64,000 nucleotides of DNA from Gigaspora margarita (GCA_009809945.1 WTPW01000153.1:269203-333202), one strand, 5' to 3'; counted from the stretch's first letter, positions 11,669 through 22,857 are shown. Notes: generated by a model not told the origin, from the letters alone. Numbers and translations: made by a program.

Positions 11669-12062
11669 ACAGAAAATCAGTATGATATGGACGGGCTGAT
11701 CAGTTTGGTATTAGGTGTAAAATACCAATTCTAAAAAACAAACCTTAATAATATATAAAACCAAAGCAGTATGGTACGGATTCTAAAATAGGTATTTTAC
11801 ACCCTTATAACATACTGATCTGATCATCCATACTGATCTATTTTAATATTATAAATAACAATAACACTGTAACAGAAGTAAATAGTACGGAATAAGGGTA
11901 TTTTACAATTTTTGGTTATCTATATAATCTTATCCTACAATCGGTACCATACCGGTACCATATTGATCTGCTGTAAATCCCATACTATACAACAGATCAG
12001 TATGGTATGGATGACCAGAATTAAAATAGGGTATTATTGCGTCATACATTTTATACTGATCT
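11669..12062. mobile_element. Overlapping copies of an inverted-repeat family (CAGTATG...GTGTAAAATACC)
   Basis: CAGTATGATATGGACGGGCT with TGATCAG and GGTGTAAAATACC at the left is mirrored by GGTATTTTACACCC and CTGATCATCCATACTG near 11797-11840. A second, partly overlapping set of the same words (GATCAGTATGGTATGGATGA, TTAAAATAGGGTATT) occupies 11940-12062. The array looks like tandem or nested insertions of one MITE family. A related solo end lies at 37770-37845. Confidence 0.6.
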
Positions 12063-12430
12063 AGTTTTTTTAAGGCAATCAAAAACGTGATGATAGATTA
12101 TACATTTTGATACAAGCCTACCCATTTGTATTGATTCTTATACAAACAAAGTATACAATTCGTTCTTTACAAACAATTTTGAACCATTTTTCCAAAGCGA
12201 TAAATACGAACTACTATCGTAGTTAAACCAAAAAATGAGTTATAATAATTTTATTAACTAACTTGATCTACTTAATGAATTTCATCATATCATTAAATGG
12301 GATTTTCTCCTATAGTCATGAGTTAATTTCTGTAATTAGAAATGCCTTATTTTGCATGATGAAGATAATTGGTAAAAATATACAAAGCAATCGTGGCAAA
12401 ATAATTTTTATTAGAAGAGTGAAGCTATTT

Positions 12431-12805
12431 ATATATTAGAGCTTTTCACGTTTTGAAAAGGTTTTTATCGTAGTGAAAATTTTTACTAAGAAACTAATAA
12501 AACTTGTCTTAATAAACTAGCATTTTTTTGAGCCAAAGAACAAGTTTACTTAAGAGCCCAAAGTCAATCGTGATAATAAAATTCTGTGCAAATCACGATT
12601 TTACGTTTGACAGCTTTTTTTTCTAACTTTATTTTTTTTCTTTATATACGTTTTGAGACGTTTTTTATTGTAGTGAAAATTTTTACTAAGAAACTAATAA
12701 AATATGTCTTAAGAAACTAGCATTTTTTTGAACCAACGAACAACTTTACTTAAGAACTCAAAGTCAATTGTGATAATAAAATTCTGCGCAAATCATGATT
12801 TTTAT
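12431..12805 (+). repeat. Tandem duplication, two ~165-bp copies, offset ~205 bp
   Basis: GTGAAAATTTTTACTAAGAA, ACTAGCATTTTTTTGA, CAAAGTCAAT and GATAATAAAATTCTG recur in the same order and spacing at about 12470-12600 and 12675-12805. The copies differ by scattered substitutions, roughly 10 percent by eye. Confidence 0.75.
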
Positions 12806-12983
12806 GTGATGGCGGTTTCTATGCTTTGTGTAATAGTGAATTTGCTGATCCTTATGTTCTCTTCTTTGATCCCAATATCTTGGGATCCACTGTGCTGATT
12901 TTGATGATTTAACCTATTAGAATCAGAAAAATGAGCTCTACAACTTTCAATTAGGGACCAAAGAAGGTTCATTTATTAGTTTT

Positions 12984-13026
12984 TAGGGTTAGGGTTAGTA
13001 TTAGTAAGGTTAGAGTTAGAATTAGG
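12984..13026 (+). repeat. Short telomere-like tract
   Basis: TTTTTAGGGTTAGGGTTAG is followed by degenerate TTAG words (GTATTAGTAAGGTTAGAG). The tract is short and imperfect, so an interstitial telomeric remnant is only one possibility. Confidence 0.4.
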
Positions 13027-13429
13027 TTTATTATTTTGACTTCTAAAAATAGAAAATCCTGTGTAACCATGGTAGAAATAGAAAAATACCATGGTGGAAA
13101 TAGTAGCTCCCTAAATATTATATGAAATAAATAACATTTGTGTAATAAATAAAATATAGAGTATATATGCTATAAATATATAATGTTTTATAAATGCCAT
13201 ATATGCACTTTTTTATACAGTAGATTACCTAGCCAATCAAATTGTAGATCCTATACTTGATTGTTTATTGGTTCTAATCTCTATATATAGTAGTCATATA
13301 GTGATGATTTATAGCTTATTTGAACCATCTCATCAAGCTAAATCAAATGGTAGTTGTTTCATTGACTTCTGATTACTGGATTAGGCATTATGCCTATTTT
13401 GTATATTTTTATAGATCAACAATAGTTCG

Positions 13430-13725
13430 ATTTTAATTTATTTATACTTTACTGTTTTTTTACGATTTTTAAAATTTTCTTGCAATTTTTAAATTTTTAT
13501 ATTATAATTCCAATTTACAATTATTTTCTTTTAATAATTTATTTTATCTTTTAATTGATTTTTTTTACAATTTTAAACTTATATTTTTCTTTTTTGCGAA
13601 TTTTTAATATTTTTTATATGATTTCCTTTTTATAATTTTTTGTGAAAATGTTCTTTTATAATTTTTTAATATTTTTTTTGATGATTAAAATTTTTTCTTT
13701 TTTCAATATATTTATTTTTTCTTTA
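13430..13725 (+). repeat. T-rich low-complexity tract
   Basis: Roughly 300 bp of iterated ATTTTTTAATTTT and CAATTTTTAA words with no coding pattern. The complementary strand is equally poor in open frames. Confidence 0.55.
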
Positions 13726-14048
13726 TTCTTATAGCCTGAAATAATAATTTTATTAAAAACAATACCAAGAAAATTTTAATTCAAAATTGATGAAGTTTTT
13801 TGAACTCAGACAATAAACAAATTCTCAACAAAATAATTCTGGAGTTAGCACAATTGTTGGTACTAATTTTTACTCCTACCCAATAAGAGATTTGGGATTG
13901 GTTAGGTGCTTTACACTGACACCAAAGGGGCAGGCATCTGAAAGTTAAGCAAAAAAAATAGATAAAGACAATTGACGTCTTCATGCCAATAATAGGATGA
14001 ATGAAATATAAAAGTTTATTTTATTATTTTAAAAAATACCAGGATTTG

Positions 14049-14117
14049 GATTTTAATATTTATAACTTACTGGACTTTGCCTACAGGCTAAGTCTGGTAA
14101 GTTATAAATATTAAAAT
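14049..14117. repeat. 69-bp hairpin, ~34-bp arms
   Basis: GATTTTAATATTTATAACTT pairs with AAGTTATAAATATTAAAATC. The stem continues inward through ACTGGACTT and AAGTCTGGT with about three mismatches to a very short loop near CCTACAGG. It lies 60 bp upstream of the SINE. Confidence 0.75.
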
Positions 14118-14179
14118 CTGAAAACTAGCTGTTTATATTATATTTATTTTTTATTTAATATATTTATATAATTTTTGAT

Positions 14180-14720
14180 AGTCCTTCGGGCTGATAGCAT
14201 AGCGGTTATGCTCCGAGGATACAAATCGCAAGGTTGCCGGTTCGATTTCTCCCAAAAATGAAAAATATAAAAAGCTGGCCGATTAGGAATCTAAGTTACC
14301 ATCTCAGGATGTCGTACGGAGGCCTTAATTGGGCAGCCGATATTTGGAGAATTTGTGGCTGTGAAGGACTGTGCCAGGACCCCGATTTGGAATAACCGAA
14401 GTCACGAGACGTAATGTGAGGCCCAAGTCTGGATCTATATGATACTACATGAACTCGTGGTGTCACCAGTCCGACTAGGTGAAATTCTTTCTCAGTGCTC
14501 TGGTAGGAGCTTCCAGTGTGTGACCTCTCTGGGGGTCACTGCGGTGTGTCGCATTTGGGTGCTGTTAGTAGTACCAGAGTGAAGTCAGGCTTTGAAATAA
14601 CATTAGTTATAGTAATAGTATACATGTAACGCCCTTCGGGGTTGTAAGTTATATAAGTTCTTTACAAATAAAGTCATGGCAAGACCTGCCAAAGTTTAAA
14701 AAAAAAATAAATAAAAAATA
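14180..14720 (+). mobile_element. tRNA-derived SINE with perfect 15-bp target duplication
   Basis: The element begins near GTCCTTCGGGCTGATAGC, has pol III type-2 A and B boxes in its tRNA-like head, a GC-richer body of about 400 bp, and ends in an A-rich tail from about 14697. The 15-bp duplication TATATAATTTTTGAT is perfect at 14165-14179 and 14721-14735, which indicates a recent LINE-assisted insertion. The 3' end (14666-14690) reads AAATAAAGTCATGGCAAGAC followed by CTGCC. It resembles the 3' tails of the LINEs here. The insertion ends just five bases before an apparent splice acceptor (TTACAG) of the decayed Lys-rich gene. Confidence 0.9.
14194..14249 (+). promoter_or_regulatory. RNA polymerase III A box and B box of the SINE
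   Basis: The A box TAGCATAGCGGT is at 14194-14205 and the B box GGTTCGATTTC at 14239-14249. Spacing and sequence fit a tRNA-type internal promoter. The tRNA-like fold around them is degraded, so this is not a functional tRNA gene. Confidence 0.85.
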
Positions 14721-15039
14721 TATATAATTTTTGATTACAGAAAAAGGCACGAAGAATTAAAGATGCACAATTGTTATATAAACAACAAGCGAAGAAAATC
14801 ATTAAATATGAGTGAAAAGAGTTGATGAATTTATTTTCAAGAACTGAAATAAACTTGCCAGAAATAAGTAAGACTAATGCTAAAGACAACAAGAAAAGAA
14901 ATGCTAATGTGTATGATTACACATGATGTTATAATAAGATTAATTGATTTTTGATCAAATTATTGCTAAATTTTGCAATTTCTGATTTTTTTCTTATGTT
15001 ATAAGATCAACAATCATAGAAAAAACAGAAATTATAAAT

Positions 15040-15312
15040 TTAATAATTTATTTATACTAATAATTTAATTTATACTAACAATTTTATTAATACTACATAA
15101 TGATTTTATAATGCTAACAATTTTATTAATATCATTAGATTTTATTTATATTAACGATTTTATTTAAACTAATGATTTTAATCATGCTAATTTTAATTGA
15201 ACTAACAATTTTAAACATGCAAATTTTATTTGAACTAATGATTTTAAAAATGCTAATTTTATTTAAACTAACAATTTTAATCATACTAACTATTTTAATA
15301 ATACTAACGATA
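15040..15312 (+). repeat. Degenerate tandem repeat of ACTAAYRATTTTA words
   Basis: Words such as ACTAACAATTTTATT and ACTAATGATTTTAA recur about every 17 or 34 bp. The tract fills the gap between the two coding segments of the Lys-rich gene, so it probably expanded inside an intron. Confidence 0.65.
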
Positions 15313-15794
15313 TTTTTATAGTTAAGAAATTTGTTAAGAAAAATGTTGGATGAACAAGCTAAAAAGATCTCAGTATCACAACAAATAAGGAAACAATATT
15401 ATAATGATACTGCGTTCTTTTATGATGTACCTAGACCTGAAGATTTACCAAATCAGACCTATATTTCTGAAGAAGATGAAGTTAAACATGATCATATAAA
15501 AGAACAAAAAAGAAGAAAAATTAGAGAAGCATTAAAAAGTATAGAAGCAGAAAAAAGCAAAGTAACAGCAAAAGCAAAGTAATAGATAAAGGAACAAAAC
15601 CCAATAAAGGCACAGAAACTGATAAAAGTACAGAAACTGATAAAAAAAAAAAGCAACAAAAAAAGGAAAAGCAATGAAAAAAGGTAAAGCAACAGAAAAA
15701 GATAAAGCAACAGAAAAAAGAAAGAACCAGAAGATGCCCCTATAGAAAGACTAGCAAAAAGGAGCCAATTTTATAGTGGTGACTAAGATAAACA

Positions 15795-15827
15795 AGTTTT
15801 GTACTCAAAAAAAAAGAGTACAAAACT
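15795..15827. repeat. Perfect 12-bp stem with nine-A loop
   Basis: AGTTTTGTACTC, nine A, then GAGTACAAAACT. The stem is perfect and lies within the decayed Lys-rich gene. Confidence 0.75.
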
Positions 15828-15943
15828 GGCAAAAGTATAGTATTGGTAAAATTTGTAGTGCACTTAAATACACTACAGAATATACAAGTGAAGAAAGCTT
15901 AGACAATGAGTCTGTGGTATGTGTGAAAAAGGTACCTAAGTGA

Positions 15944-16429
15944 ATAGTCATTTTTTAAGAAATTTATTTTTTTTGAAAATCATTTTATTAGTTATTTTTT
16001 TTAAAACACATTTATTTTTAATAATGTATTATGCAATAATTTTTAACCCTGTTTTCTAACGATTTTTATCAATTTTTATGTTTTTAAATAAACGATTATT
16101 ATGCTATTTTAATGAGTTAAAATAAATATAATGTGCTACTTTTAATGATTTATATACGAATGGTTATGAAAATTCTATTTCAATTTTTATCGATTTTGAT
16201 GTTTAAATAAATGATTGTTATGGTTATTTTAATGATTTAAAATAAATGTAATGTCTACTTTTAATGATTCAAATATGAATGGTTACAAAAATTCTATTTG
16301 ATTTTAGCTATTTTAACAATTTAAAATGAATATATTGTGTTACCTTTAACAATTTATTTACAAATGGTTGTGAAAATTCTATTTCAATTCCAATTTACAA
16401 TTTCATGCTGATTTTAGAGTGTCGAATTA
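15944..16429. other. AT-rich tract with degenerate ~130-bp repeats
   Basis: GGTTATGAAAATTCTATTTC-like words recur near 16160, 16285 and 16367, with TTTTAATGATTTAAAATAAA words between them. They suggest three decayed copies of a unit of about 100-130 bp. No gene was seen. Confidence 0.45.
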
Positions 16430-17920
16430 TTGCCAAGTGGCAGTGATTGCTGCCAATCAGCAATAATTTGACTTATAATAGAGGCAATAAAAATCACCAT
16501 ATATTTAGCTTGTAAACTTATAACATTCATCATAACAAGTGGCAATATTTTGACTAGTGAGTTTAACTCCACAAATGCTTGTAATATATTTATTTCTTTG
16601 TGTAATGGTTCTAAGATAAGAACCAGCCACAGAAATTTTTTTTAATTTTAGAACATAATGATATAGAATATATTACAAGTTACTACCACCCAATTGCTTA
16701 GCCCTACTTTTAATTCCTGTGATTGTTCCTATATGTAAAAGAACTTTTTCAATATTAGCAATTGAATTAGAATTAATATTGACAGGATTAGAAATATAAA
16801 TATCAGGAATATTAACTTCTTAATCAGTAACTTGTCATTGAGTAATACTAATTCTAGAAATATTAGTAGAACTTGAGCTTAATTCATTATTAAAACTATA
16901 TAGCCTAAAAACAAGTGAATTGTTAGCCTTACTAATTTTTTTCAACTATTTTTTTTTAAATTTTAGCTAATATTGCTATTTATATTCCACAATCAGGGCA
17001 AACTTTCCTTTGTTTTTCAATTTCTCATTTATAGCAGCTGAGGCATGCTTTTATATGGGTAATTCTAGTTTCTTTAGATTCTACAGAGAATCAATAGTAT
17101 TATTAGAGGATAATTTCTCTTGAGACAATAAATTTAAAAGATTATCAAGATAATCATATAACTCTTTGTCAATGACTTCTTGCATTTGAGACTAACTTCA
17201 AAAAGCTCATTATACAGTAGAATATTAAGAGAACTATATGCCCAAGGTGAATTAGTAGTATACTAGATTTTATTTTGGGATAACATATTAAAAATAATGA
17301 AACTTGTAACAATATGTAAATCATAGTATTAAATTCTCAATCAAAATAATTTTTCTGTTCCCATTGTTCTTTATCGAATGCTAAAAACAAAAGGCTATTA
17401 GGTAATGGTTCTTTATACTTTGATAACTCTTTATCCATTTTTGAAACTAATAGAACTTGTAATATAATTATCAATATTGATAATTACTTTTGATCATGCA
17501 ATTAAATACTTAATAGCTAAAAGAGCAAGCTGAAGTTCCAATATGTATTTTTTATGTCATGCACCATATAGTGAATCAACTACAAAAGCAATTCTAAAAG
17601 CTTTTCCTGATTTAAAACATTAGCACTTCTATTATTTTTAACAAGATTTTCAATGAATTTAACAATGATCTGATTACATTTATTAAACCACTCATGGGGA
17701 CTATATAATACAAGACTTCCTATAGAAAACCTATTTTTATTTTGAATTAATGCTTTATATTATCAAAAATAACACACACTCTGCATTTGCTACTTCAATA
17801 ATTGTATCAATGTGTTTTTGTTTATTGGCAAATCTCGAATTCTACTGTTCAATAAGGGCCTTATTGTATTTGTGTTGTTCAGAATACAAATTTTGAACTT
17901 CAATAATATCATCATTAGCT
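16430..17920 (-). pseudogene. Decayed gene of unrecognised family with CX2C-X11-CX2C motif
   Basis: The minus strand carries a long but stop-riddled coding pattern. Read from 17920 leftward, recognisable pieces are NDDIIEVQNLYSEQHKYNKA, VLYSPHEWFNKCNQIIVKF, MDKELSKYKEPLPNSLLFLA, and SKETRITHIKACLSCYK followed after an in-frame stop by EIEKQRKVCPDCG. The last part forms a C-X2-C, X11, C-X2-C zinc-ribbon-like motif. Farther on come NSIANIEKVLLHIGTITGIK and SRAKQLGG. At least eight stops and several frameshifts are needed. The consistency of the frames implies a once real, probably multicopy gene. I cannot name it. LINE-A ends directly at its right edge, so the LINE probably inserted into it. 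Confidence 0.5.
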
Positions 17921-17943
17921 TTATTTTTATTTTATTTTTTTTT

Positions 17944-17980
17944 GGTATTAAGGTAAGGTCCTGCCTTTATCTTTATTAAT
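17944..17980 (-). other. LINE-A 3' terminal motif
   Basis: On the minus strand the end reads AATAAAGATAAAGGCAGGAC and then CTTACCTTAATACC before the A-rich tail. Similar ends occur in LINE-B (52182-52215), LINE-2 (49529-49555) and the tRNA-SINE (14666-14690). A shared tail is expected where one reverse transcriptase recognises several RNAs. Confidence 0.7.
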
Positions 17981-18600
17981 AATTTAACCAGCTGCCTCTG
18001 TGAAGCTAGTTGTACTTTATACAAATTATTTGAATAAAATTTAATAAATTATATGCAAGAATTGAAGCTCAGACTATTTTATCTGCGACCTAAACCTACT
18101 AGAGTAGTCAAGACTCACCTAGATTTGTATAGTTAAAATATAATTAGTAGAAGTGTTAAATTTGGCTTTAAAAGTAGACCATATATCTATTTTTCTAATT
18201 GCTTGTCCAATAGGTAGACATGTACTAAAAGAAGTATGTAATTCATCTGGTTGACTACAAATATAGCTATAGGTATAGTTTTTGTATTTATAAGATTTAG
18301 AGTAATGGTTATTAGTTTGTCTATTGTTAGTATAAGGATTGTGAGTAGGTATATTTTGATTTTTTCTCCAAGTAGAAAAATTGCAACAGTAGGGTATCCA
18401 GATTTGATCGTAGATTTGTTCATTAATATCTAGTAAGATTTGAATAATAGTAGTAGATGCAATTTTATAAGAAATATTGAAGCTTTGAATAGATTGGATT
18501 ATAGGTATTGGTATAAGTCCTTTGAGTATTGTTTCTATATAATATAGATCAGATGAAGGTTGAAAAGTACTAAAGGCTTGATGGTTAGCAAGCCTCTGTT

Positions 18601-18860
18601 CTAATTTTTGTAGTTCAAGATTTGATAGTTAAAGTTTGGATTTTGTAGTATATTATTGATAGTGTTTTGAATAATATTGTGTATTAGAAGGGGATTATTG
18701 CAGGTAAGCCAGTGAAAGTAGGAATCAGGTTGATTACACTGAAAGCAGTTAGGGTTGGTGTAAAGGTATGGAAAGATTTTGTGGTAGTAGAAATATGATG
18801 GTAGTTCATTAAGAAGCATTTTACATTTAAAAGCTTTTAGATAGTTAAGTCTGAAATTAG
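18601..18860 (-). pseudogene. LINE-A C-terminal region with zinc knuckle
   Basis: The frame contains FRLNYLKAFKCKMLLNELPS and NPNCFQCNQPDSYFHWLTC, a C-X2-C-X7-H-X3-C knuckle typical of the C-terminus of LINE ORF2 proteins, where it is thought to help RNA or target DNA binding. It ends at a stop near 18601. The upstream edge is cut by the MITE at 18861. Without the MITE the reading continues from the RNase H frame (HNITNF joins to FRLNYL). Confidence 0.75.
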
Positions 18861-19145
18861 TAGGGTTTCTCAAATTCAAATCAAATCAAATATTAGGTCA
18901 ATTTGAATTTGATTAAATCAAATTGACCCTGATTTGAATTTGATTTATTCAAATATTTGGATTTGAATTTGATTTGAATTTGAATTTTTAATAGTAATTT
19001 TCAAATCAAATCAAATATTTGTCAAATCAAATCAAATTTGGCCAGATTTGAATTTGATCAAATCAAATATAATCAAATTTGAATTTGAATTTGATCAAAT
19101 ATTTGATTCAAATATTTGAAGATCAAATCAAATTGCGAAACTCTA
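18861..19145. mobile_element. hAT-like MITE of TTTGAT words inside LINE-A, perfect 8-bp duplication
   Basis: It starts TAGGGTTTCTCAAATTC and ends with the inverse of TAGAGTTTCGCAATTTG. It is flanked by the perfect duplication GAAATTAG (18853-18860 and 19146-19153). The body is made of TCAAAT/ATTTGA words as in 8577-8832, in the opposite orientation. It is therefore younger than LINE-A. Confidence 0.9.
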
Positions 19146-19193
19146 GAAATTAGTAATATTGTGTGTAGGTTTTTGGTTATGATTAAAGTATTT

Positions 19194-19766
19194 TCATGTA
19201 GAATTCCAGTCAATTAAATGAGTAAAGCCTAACCATTCACTATTGCGTTTTTGTGAAGACCACCTAGCAATAATATGGGCCTTACAAATATCCTTAACAA
19301 GATATCTAGTTGGATTTTCTATAGGGAAGTCATTCCACTGCATTATATGGTATTGGTTATAGGTGTTATTATAATTGAGCTGTAAAGTTGATAATGAAGT
19401 ATAGTGGTTTTTGGCTAGTGAATCTGCTATATTGTTAAATAAGTTATCAGAATGTGCTTGAACTTTAGTAAAATTAAGTTGAATATTAAGGCATTTGACT
19501 ATATTGAGAAGGGTTTGCCATATAGGCCAGTAGTTGAATTTGAATTGTTTTGTAGATGCATGGTTTAGAGTAATTAAAGTTTGATATTTGGAAATAATTG
19601 ATTGAGAGTCTGTGAAAATATGAACTTGAGAATTGCGTGATACTGTAGTAATTGCTGATAAGATAGCCATTAATTCTGCTTTATAGAAAGATGGCCATAG
19701 TTTAATTGATGCTGACAATTGATGTAAAACTTGGTTATTCAGAATTTGAACCCAACCTATGCCCAT
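19194..19766 (-). pseudogene. LINE-A RNase H domain
   Basis: This 190-residue open frame follows from FTFYTDGSDIGTDHCSMGIG (first catalytic Asp in YTDGS, just upstream of the listed Met). It has KAELMAILSAI (catalytic Glu), HIFTDSQSII (Asp) and AHSDNLFNNIADSLAKNH with the last His/Asp cluster. These are the standard RNase HI residues, so the domain itself looks intact. The enzyme removes template RNA during cDNA synthesis. The frame ends at a stop near 19194. Confidence 0.85.
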
Positions 19767-21118
19767 TGAGCAGTGATCAGTGCCAATATCTGAGCCATCA
19801 GTATAAAATGTAAAAGAGGACTGTACAGCATTATTAAGAGCAATTTGTTGAAGAGTAGTAGTTGCCTGGTTTGGATNAAATANATTAGATACTATTTCAT
19901 TATTAATATTGATTAAAGGTGGTTGAGGTATAGTTAATGGATGTTTAACAGCTGCAGAGCAAATTAAATCTATAAGATTTGCATGTAGATTAATATGAGA
20001 TGGTNAAGANTATCAACCAAGAAATTGTATAGAGAATATAATTGGAACTTCAATAGTACAAGTATGTTGGATTCTTTTAGAGTTTAAATAACAATTTGAA
20101 CAGCATTCAAATTGTATTTCTGGGGATGGATAAAATAAGATGTGGTTGGTATTGAAGCTAATTTTCCAATGACTAATAGATACTATTTTGTTATCCAGAT
20201 ATTTCTAATTTTTCCAATAATAATGTTGTTATCTTGGTATGTAAGAAGTCATGGTTTGAGCTTTTTTGGAAGATAATCTATATTGTAAGCAAATGGATTA
20301 ATACCAGGAGATTGGTAATGTGGTAGTAGAGTTCGGTAAAGCCCATGGGAAGTAACCTTATCCTCAAGATATGAGAACCATAATGGTTGTCTACCTTTTG
20401 GAATTTGGTGAAGTATTGGTGATAGATCTTGCCAGCAGAGTAAAGTGCTATTATCAGCAGTACAAAGCTGTTCTAGATATAGAATTTTGTGATATCTAAG
20501 ATGTTTTTAAATTGAATATATTGTGGGTGTTGAATAAGGATAGGTTCAATTGGTTGATGTGCATTACTAATAGTTTTTGGCCATATAATTTCTTGATTAG
20601 CAGTTATTTGCATATTAAGATGAGTAAGAAGNTGAATAATTTTGAAGTTTGTAGTATATTTATTAGGACCATCAATAATAGGCTGGGAATGTTGAAGTAT
20701 ATTTGTAGTTGACCAGAGATTGTTTTGTAATTGTTGTAATCTAATATGTGTAGTTGTTCCTAAAATTGAGGATCATTGATTCTATGAAGAAAGTTGGTAA
20801 TATGGTGTTAAAGTTGAATGTCCTAGATATTATGGATATTATAAAAATAGTGGTTAAGCATAGTGCTATTAGGAATGGACCATGATAAATTTGCTTTGTG
20901 CTTGGCTACTGTTAAATATTTGGCTAAATTTTAGCACATATTGTACATGGAAGTACTATATTATGAATTTTATATTCAAGTATTGGGATAATTACAGTAT
21001 TAATAACATATATAATTTGTTTGTNTGTAATTTTTTTGGTACTNGCAATATTAACTAATTGAAAAATCTCTTCTTGAATAAGTTGGATTTGTTTAGATAT
21101 TTTGTTATCTAAAGTAAA
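19767..21118 (-). pseudogene. LINE-A thumb/connection region, frameshifted
   Basis: Coding pattern continues between RT and RNase H but in several frames, with stops and five unresolved bases (from 19877 on). Pieces such as FYPSPEIQFECCSNCYLN and INLHANLIDLICSAAVKH are readable and have counterparts in LINE-B (INLNANHLDLVYSIATKS). No catalytic motif is expected here. Confidence 0.6.
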
Positions 21119-21676
21119 CTAACATCCCAAAAATTTGAATCGTTGGTTTTTAGGAATTCTTGGTATATTACAGTTAAGAAAAGAGATATTGTGACTGGAG
21201 TTATTATTGGTAATAAATAGGGATTTATGGGGATTGACTTGTATATCTGCCATTTGGTAGAATGAGGTAGCTATATTAATAATTTGTTCCAATTCAGTTT
21301 TAGACTGAGCGATCCACAAAGTATCATCTATATAAGCCAAAACTGATAAAGAAGTATGGAGTTTTTTGGTAGTTAAATATGGTGTACAAAGGCTTGTTTG
21401 CCAAGATGTAGTAAGTGTATAGCTAGTAAAATGAGAGGATATATAATGAATAAGAGGATTATAATAAATTCTCCAAAAGAGAGGAGTAATTGTTTCTCCT
21501 TGGTCTATACCATTTTTAACTGAGTAAAAATTGGTTAGCCCAAGATTAGAAATAATTCTATTATAGCGGTCAAATAAAAGATTAGTAAGTATATTGATAA
21601 GTTGAGTAGGCATTTGAATTCTTGCCAAAGATTTATAGAAAAAATCGAAGTTAACAGAGTTATAAGCTTTGCTCAT
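21119..21676 (-). pseudogene. LINE-A reverse transcriptase palm (motifs A to D)
   Basis: Motif A is SQDMSKAYNSVNFDFF (catalytic Asp in QDMSKAY). Motif B is KNGIDQGETITPLFW. Motif C is LAYIDDTLWIA with the YIDD catalytic pair. Motif D is IQVNPHKSLF. This is the polymerase core of a non-LTR reverse transcriptase, and the catalytic residues are present. The frame is separated from the upstream fingers by one shift near 21870. Confidence 0.85.
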
Positions 21677-22857
21677 ATCCTGCGATATAAGCCAAAGTTG
21701 AGAACTGTTACATGATGCATCCTCAATAATATTATTAAGTATATGAATAGGAATTGAAGTACTATTGCCTGGAAGAGCAATAAAGTTGTAAGGTGATAAA
21801 ATTTTGTGTTGTGTAAAAGTATGATTAAGACGATTAGTAAGGAGTTTGTGTAAAGTTTTTTAATATGTTCCAGGAGACTAATAGGTTGTGTATTGGAAAG
21901 ATCACCATCAAAAATTGGTTTTTTAGAAATAGAAAAAATTCTTCCTTCTTTCCATTGTTTAGATATAGACTGTTGTGTAAGACATCTATTAAAGAGGGCT
22001 GTAATAGCTTGAAGAAAAGAGAATCCTATATACTTAATCATTTCATAACTAATTCCAGATGGTCCACAGGCTTTGTTATTAGGAAGATGGCAAAGTGTAG
22101 TAGAGACTTCATCTAATGTAAATTCTTCTAAAATATTGTTGTACCAATCAATATTAATGTTAGATTTAGGGTTATATTCAGCTTTCCAATGAGTATTATA
22201 AAGGTCATAGTTAATATTACGAGTATGGGTCCATTGATCAAAATGGTTACGAATATGGTCCTTAATAGAGTGAGGTTCTGTAATAATACTTGTATCTGTA
22301 TTAATATTATTGAATTTAACTGGATCTTTATAGCGATTAAGAATACTATTAATCATTGAAGTTGGGTTGGTAGCAAGTTTGTTGCATCTTTTAGAAATAG
22401 CATTATTAATTTGTTGCCTTATTTCTTTAGTATTTTCAATATTACAAGCATGAAATAATGCTTTCCATTCAAGATTTGTAGTAGAAATCCAGTTTGGTAA
22501 TAGGTTATGTGTAGTTGGTAATAATGGAATATTAACTTGGTGCTGAGTATTAATATAATTAATGTTTTGGTTGAGATGTAATGGAATAGAAGTTTGATTT
22601 TTGATTACAATCTTGATTTGTCTAATAATATTGCTAAGTTTTTTGAGATTGTAGTGAAGTTTAGTTGCTTTGGATGAGAAATTGTGTTGAAAGTTGCGAA
22701 CTTTAAATTTTTTGTAGGGAATATGTTGAAGTGCAGCATTAATTATACTTGTTTGAATTTTGTGCCAAGTTGTTTCAAGTGATTCTGTAGTAATTGTTGA
22801 TAGTGGGGTATGGTTTAGAGTCAAATTTTGGGTTACTTGATCTGAAAATTTTGCCAT
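21673..22857 (-). pseudogene. LINE-A reverse transcriptase fingers and upstream linker
   Basis: The frame contains the non-LTR RT block EVSTTLCHLPNNKACGPSGI then SYEMIKYIG, and RIFSISKKPIFDGDLSNTQP (motif with K-P near the fingers), then ISLLEHIKKLYT. After that the frame shifts: the conserved text KLLTNRLNHTF and NFIALPGNSTSIPIHILNNI is found in the next frame. About 240 residues upstream form the EN-RT linker, which is rich in Asn/Thr/His and has no recognised motif. Confidence 0.8.

Larger units (their letters stand above)
14740..15943 (+). pseudogene. Decayed Lys-rich protein gene, at least two exons
   Basis: After the TTACAG at 14735-14740 a coding-like stretch reads KKARRIKDAQLLYKQQAKK, hits a TGA after IIKYE, and resumes LMNLFSRTEINLPEISK to about 14925. 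A second stretch from 15331 reads MLRKMLDEQAKKISVSQQ, then YYNDTAFFYDVPRPEDLPNQ and a charged segment to the stop at 15582. Lys/Thr/Glu-rich text (KGTETDKSTETDK, KKGKATEKDK) follows in shifted frames, and a C-terminal stretch ends NESVVCVKKVPK before a TGA at about 15943. Coding segments are separated by A-run frameshifts and a 400-bp repeat-filled gap that may be an intron. I do not recognise the family. Basic, low-complexity composition would fit a nucleic-acid-binding protein, but that is only a guess. Confidence 0.5.

Noticed and set aside
12984..13026. Chromosome end or true telomere
   Set aside because: Only two clean TTAGGG-type units in the middle of a scaffold, with degenerate neighbours.
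13781..13984. 67-codon minus-strand open frame (WCQCKAPNQSQISYW)
   Set aside because: It looks somewhat protein-like but has no domain, intron signals or paralogue in the window; not enough to call.
14188..14255. Functional tRNA gene
   Set aside because: A and B boxes are present but the cloverleaf does not close, and the sequence continues as a SINE with A-rich tail and target duplication.
15492..15710. 72-codon Phe/Leu-rich minus-strand frame
   Set aside because: It is the complement of the Lys-rich plus-strand gene remnant.
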